This document shows, one piece after another, positions 16,947-21,302 of a stretch of DNA of 21,302 nucleotides. Source of the stretch: Seminavis robusta. Its lineage: Eukaryota > Bacillariophyta > Bacillariophyceae > Naviculales > Naviculaceae. The translations under genes and the position numbers were made by a program. Position 1 is the stretch's first letter. Every line of letters begins with the position of its first letter. The DNA is taken from the NCBI GenBank assembly GCA_903772945.1, contig CAICTM010001867.1:1-21302 (forward strand). Direction: 5' to 3'. Under the pieces are notes generated by a model. The model saw only the letters and a list, made by a program, of their open reading frames with translations, had not been told where the DNA came from and did no database searches.

Positions 16947-18394
16947 TCACAAAGACTTCGCAAAAATCGCAACTGCAGAAGCTGAAAATATCCCACCGTT
17001 TGCGTACACCAATGCTCGTCTGCAGTTCTCAATCTGCCTGCCATGTGCATTCCCTCGCAACTGATGAATCGCCTCAATGATGTGATACATAGCGGGTACC
17101 TGCACACAAGAGAATTCATGCCAAGGTCGATCAGTGTCACCAAACTAGCTAGATACAAGATTTGGAGTATCTTGCAAATCATACCACGTACCTCCCAAGG
17201 TGCGCCGTAACACAACAAACCACCATGCGTGTTCACAGGAAAGAAATCAGGATCTTCCAATAGCTGGTCTTCCTTACCATCACCCATCGCTTTCATCATT
17301 CTGGTATATTGGCTCTCAATGTAGTCACCGGCGGTCCCTTTGGAACACAACCCACTCGCCTCCAATGCTCGAACAAGGCAGATTGGAAAGCAGTCATAGA
17401 GGCCAAAAAAGTCGATATCATCGGCCGTCAAGTTGCCGGCTGCTTCGTAGGCATATACCATTGCTTCTTCACAAGAAAAGGGTGTCTCATTCATCACTTC
17501 TGGAGGAAACAGAGGACCTGAAGATTCTCCAGTTCCAATCACTGTTACCATGCCCTTCTCGTACAAACCTCGTCGTTTCAAATATCTGTTGCTGGATAGT
17601 ATCAAGCAAGCAGCTCCATCCGCCCTTCTTGCACATTCCATTAGGGAAATGTTTGGCGTCACGCTAGGTGATTCTTTTACTTCCAGCAAAGATGAGTACG
17701 CTTTGCCCTTTTCCTTGTGATAAAATAAGCTGTCTTTGTGTTTTCCAGCATGAAATGATTGAAGGCACACCACCATCCGTAGTTGATCCCTAGTCAAGCC
17801 AAAGGTTTCCATCTGATACTTTGTCACACGATCATACCCATTCGGGATTGCAGGAGATGGCAACTTTCCATGTTTTAGAAAAATCTCATCAGCCTTGGCG
17901 AGGAAGGAAGTACTATCCATGCTCCCAACACAGTCAGCTGCTACAACTGCAACGCATTCTAACCCTTCATGTTGAATCATTCGTTGAGCTTCCAACACCG
18001 CCGACACGGGACCTGCACCCCCAGTGTCGATTGTCTTGCACCGAAGAGGTCGATCTTCTTCAATGCTGGTTGAAAACAGATCAAGTGAAGTTGCCTGATA
18101 GTGGGCTTCCATAAAGTGGTTTTCTTGCAGGGAAGGAACGGCAATCAATCCTTCAAGATCCCGGGTAGAAAGATTCGACTCCTCAAGAGCATCCGTGAGC
18201 ACCTGGCGGATCATGTCCGTCGTACTTGAGGGTTTGGAGGTTCTGCCTCTTCTCACGAGACCTTTTGCTCCCACAATGACAGCTTGTCGAGGCAAGCCAG
18301 TCACGACCTTGCCTGCTAGAGTATGAAACACCATGGTCGAGAATAGTTTCTTACTTCTGCTCTGTTGTTGCCGAAGCCACGCTTCATGGTTCAT
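16947..18394 (-). CDS. Thiolase-superfamily protein (SCP-x-like), probably organellar
   Basis: Two exons, 17192-18394 and 16947-17099, are joined across a 92-nt GT-AG intron (17100-17191); the product is 451 residues. Splicing joins APWE to VPAMYHIIEAIHQLRG and gives the C-terminal thiolase strand NGGIFSASAVAIF. The family makes or breaks carbon-carbon bonds in acyl-CoA thioesters. The start at 18394 gives an Arg/Ser/Gln-rich leader (MNHEAWLRQQQSRSKKLFST) that looks like a mitochondrial presequence; Met at 18334 is an alternative without it. The place of the nucleophilic Cys holds Gly (TIDTGGAGPVSA), the usual GHP motif reads GAP (THGGLLCYGAPWE), and the late GGG(V)GS motif reads GGIFS. So the canonical Cys-His-Cys set is absent, as in a divergent clade of SCP-x-like proteins I recall. 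Reaction and substrate are unknown. Confidence 0.82.
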
Positions 18395-18659
18395 CAAGCA
18401 AGTGAGTGAGGATCTTTGGATAGGTGATGATGAGAATCCACTACCTGTACCATACAAGGTTAAGGTGAGATTAGTTGGGCAAATCCGACCCCTTTCAACC
18501 TTGGCCTTTAGAAAACTCTGGTTGAGCCTCTGGCTCTGAAACTGTTGGTGTACATGTACGTCCTGTCATGAGCTCTCACAAATTCAACCCTTCGTCTCCA
18601 GCGTGGAGCAGATTGATCATTCATAGCCGTGTAGAAACTTCATCTCACTGCTTGGGACC

Positions 18660-19990
18660 ATGGCGTCCACTTCGCAGCTCACGCAGAGCTACAGCTTGTC
18701 AAGCGATGGGTCGCAAACACACAAAAAAGCTCCTGCTGATGACAACCTGGCTTTTCTTTTCGCAAAAGAACTGAACCTAACTCCGCCCAGCAAGGCGAAG
18801 TTCATGCGAACGTCCTCTGTGATACAGAAGGCAAACACAGCCTTGAGCCCCATTCAGAGCAGTTGGGAAGCGCTGAATCAGACACAAAGGGAATGGTGGC
18901 CTTCCTTGTCCTCAAGGGCCATGTGGAGTTGCTGGAGCAAAAACACAGCAATTTTTCTGAACAAGAGCAAAAACTGATGGTCGCTCAAAGCATCGCAGCA
19001 GTCTTGCAGCCCAAGTCCATTGGATGGTTTCTTCTTTTGCCGTTTGTGGAGAAGGGGGGTGATACAACCACCAACGAACCAAAACAGTATCTCCATGACT
19101 TTCAGAGTGCACACCCTGGGTGGGAGAATTGGGACGACGCCCCCACTCTCTTCAAGCAGCCAGACTTGTTCAAACGAGTCGAGCTTTTTGTTGGCTTCCA
19201 ATCACTCATGTCGAATGTTTGCTACATTGCAAGTGCAGCAAGTATGATCCTTTACTACATGCAATTGACAACAGTGACCAAAGGGGATGAAGCCATCCAG
19301 CGGTACGGTCTCAACATTGGACGCTTCATGCGAAATAACTTGACCGAGGAGCGGATTTTTGAAATGGTTTTCAAAGGGCAAGGAGGGTACCCAGGAGCGG
19401 ACATTCTTGATCGCCTCCTTGTTCTTTGCCACACCGCACCAAATATGGGAAAGATCGACACTTTAACAATTACCGGTATGAAGGGTGCCCCTCCTGATTG
19501 GATTTTCTGGAGTGTCCATTGCAAACTTTCTAATCGCGGCGCTCTATTGGTGGATGACTTTCCGCTGTTTGATGAATACCTCGACGCGGCGAACACCGTA
19601 TTCAGTGGAAACTGGAATGACAAGAAACAGTCAGACGACCTGAAAAACCGCTTTCGCGCTTTCTTAATAGTTGGGGTCAAACGAACAGATGACGGTGGGA
19701 TGGGCGGCGTCAAGTTCTTTTTGCAAGATACATTTCCGGAACGCCCCTTCATCGAGGTGGGGTGGGATTTGCTGAAAAGTGCGGGGATCGATCGACTTCA
19801 AGCCATTGCCCCCCGAGTAACGTTTGAAGGAACATCGATGGACCACGCTCTCGACGAGGTCCCCTCCGCAACGTGGAGTGGAGGAATATCCCCTGGAAGT
19901 CGAACGACTTCCTTTGATTTGGTCCGCTCTGATCAGAGGACAGGACTGAACTCCCTGACTACTGGGGAATTGAAATTCCCGAAGGCGTAG
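18660..19990 (+). CDS. Protein of unknown function, distantly papain-fold-like; apparent frameshift
   Basis: The ATG at 18660 has a strong context (ACCATGG) and opens a frame that reads sensibly to about 18888 (NLAFLFAKELNLTPP ... SSWEALNQTQ). The rest is open one frame over (VAFLVLKGHVELLEQ) to TAG at 19988-19990. One base missing in the ACAAAGGG run at 18884-18891 would join them into 443 residues. No plausible intron bridges the two. Otherwise translation could start at ATG 18893 for 365 residues. I recognise no named family. The order FQSLMSNVC, later FRAFLIVG and FFLQDTF...FIEV, loosely recalls the Q-C / H / N-containing blocks of papain-like cysteine peptidases, but the His position would be Arg. 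This is a speculative reading. The gene is divergent from the thiolase-like gene, with 265 bases between starts. Confidence 0.72.
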
Positions 19991-21137
19991 ACTTGGACCA
20001 TTTGGTGGTCACTACGTAGAGGACCTAGCTATCCGGATTGCTAGCTACCAGAGGGAGGGGGTGAGATATTGCGGAAGGGTTGTTGGTGTTGGCTTGGAGT
20101 TGGCCCCAAGGAACCAGTACCACCGGTGTGTTTCTAACGGCACAACTGTCCAGCAAGGATCCCTCGAAATAAAAAAATAACTAAAGATTGTTTTGCATGT
20201 AAAAGCTTGCGAGCTGTTTGAGACTGGCTACACATAGGTCAGCCTCACGAGATTGTCCCGATGTTGACCTCGAAGAAAAGATAGATATTGGTGTTTGCCC
20301 GTAGCGTATGGGTAGAGTTGGTTCAAGGTTCAATTGGTTCAAGGGCAGGCCCATAGTTTGTCCAAAGGGACCAGGAGTTAGTCAGCTAGTAGATCCAGGT
20401 AGTACGCTCTCGAGTTGGTCCTGGAGCGGCTCTTCGTGTGTTCCAGATTTTGGGACCAGTTGGGTGGTGGATTGCCTGGAGATAGACCACATTATTGCAA
20501 CTACCATCAGCCTTTAGAATTAATTACATGTAGAGAGCCATTCATAAGACAAACATCCTACTACAATACCTACTAGCAATGCATAGGGCTCCGGCAAAAT
20601 CAAGCCGTGAAGATACTTACAGCTGGACCCCATCTTTGGAGTCGAGTCAAATATGGAAGAGAGTCAGCCAGGAGCAGTACGACTGTAGTGTAGCCTGTTT
20701 CACTAGCTTGGGTTTTGCTTCTGCGACTTGGTCTGGTGGTAAGACCAAGGATATGAAATCTTGGGAGACCTCGCATGGAGGATGATGGTAAGCAGCAATG
20801 CTTAGAACCAGTGATCAGGAAGACGCAACAGAGCAGCACGTTCCAAGTTCCGTGGTCGAGGAAGTCGGTGGTGGAGTTGGTGGTAGATACCAGTAGTGAC
20901 GTTGGACTGACACCACGTACACAAGTGAACGTGTTCGAGAACATTCGAAAAAACAATTCCGCCACAATTTGAGGAAGCAAAGACACACAAATTCCTAACA
21001 CGCCAACACGATAGTGGTTGACAGTTGACAGCCGACAGAACAAAGCCAAGGAAACACAGCATATTCGATTCATTTCTCTTCGATCCCATAATCGCCAAGC
21101 GTATTTATTTTTTGTGGGCTACTACGGTACCACTACC
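19991..21137. other. Intergenic region, no gene seen
   Basis: Only short frames occur, on both strands, with low-complexity or Cys/Ser-rich translations and no family match. Three GGTTCAA words cluster at 20320-20342, but there is no tRNA-like cloverleaf around them. The last 100 bases or so presumably hold the promoter and 5' UTR of the following gene; a TATTTATTTTTT run lies about 35 bases before its start codon. Confidence 0.5.
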
Positions 21138-21302
21138 ATGCTTTCAACAGTGCTAACCAAGGCCCCTCTCTGGGCAAGGCTCAAGTCAGTCCCATCCGAG
21201 CATCCGTTTGCTTTCGGGGTTGTTATTTCGGGTATCAAGACCTCATGTTCCGACTTGTTGGTTCAAAAAGTAATCGAGCGCAAGGAACAAGTGGACTGGA
21301 AA
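21138..21302 (+). CDS. Mpv17/PMP22-family membrane protein, N-terminal part only
   Basis: The frame opens at ATG 21138 and runs off the window after 55 residues. The visible part has the family opening: a short basic N-terminus, then HPFAFGVVISGIKTSCSDLL, the start of the first membrane segment, followed by VQKVIERKE..DW, which matches the D-x-x-x-Q...E...DW pattern of Mpv17/PMP22 proteins. Family members are four-helix proteins of the inner mitochondrial or peroxisomal membrane, some forming channels. Full members are about 180-250 residues, so most of the gene lies outside. Later introns cannot be judged. Confidence 0.75.
   Translation, partial: MLSTVLTKAPLWARLKSVPSEHPFAFGVVISGIKTSCSDLLVQKVIERKEQVDWK

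Noticed and set aside
20320..20342. Three GGTTCAA words suggesting a tRNA T-loop or B box
   Set aside because: No acceptor stem, D-arm or anticodon arm can be folded around them.
20600..21073. 157-codon minus-strand open frame
   Set aside because: Its Cys/Ser/Leu-rich translation matches nothing known and it overlaps the presumed promoter of the Mpv17-like gene.
1..21302. CRISPR array, bacterial operon or phage-like defence system
   Set aside because: Tandem repeats here have no spacer structure, and gene structure is eukaryotic with introns throughout.

Overview
This window looks like nuclear DNA of a eukaryotic alga, most likely a pennate diatom or a close stramenopile. That is an inference from gene content and intron style; the species cannot be read from the sequence. 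Support comes from short GT-AG introns (about 60-145 nt), a spliceosomal protein gene (SF3A1), a secreted prolyl 4-hydroxylase with ShKT domains, Cys-Pro-Trp-Asp type ankyrin-like repeats, and a piggyBac-type transposase. There are no bacterial operons or Shine-Dalgarno sites.

Layout: 1-2985 is repeat-rich DNA without a convincing gene. 2986-5300 (+) is an eight-exon gene for a secreted 539-residue protein with four ShKT domains and a prolyl 4-hydroxylase domain. 5301-7108 is mostly non-coding. 7109-8795 (+) is an F-box-like protein with sixteen 27-residue ankyrin-like repeats, broken near its end by a one-base frameshift. It converges on SF3A1 (8953-11163, -; one intron). 11226-14791 is a probable piggyBac-type transposon: a 989-residue transposase gene (11422-14454, -) with an intact DDD triad, bracketed by an exact 21-bp inverted repeat whose left copy lies about 60 bp upstream of the SF3A1 start. 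14800-16500 holds a dispersed-repeat copy, a long 19-bp minisatellite and a perfect-arm palindrome. A small uncertain ORF (16521-16778, +) precedes a thiolase-superfamily gene (16947-18394, -). Divergent from it is a gene of unknown function (18660-19990, +) with an apparent frameshift. 19991-21137 shows no gene, and the window ends inside an Mpv17/PMP22-family gene (21138-21302, +).

The genes do not form one pathway; this is ordinary nuclear gene neighbourhood with accessory DNA between genes. The recurring themes worth a second look are: (i) three enzyme-like proteins that appear to lack canonical catalytic residues; (ii) two genes with apparent frameshifts at nearly the same A-G run; (iii) introns of SF3A1 and the transposase that are multiples of three and stop-free; (iv) a two-copy dispersed repeat, each copy carrying a 19-bp-period array on the same side; and (v) strong over-representation of the palindrome TACCGGTA.

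Family assignments come from reading translated motifs by eye, not from database searches.
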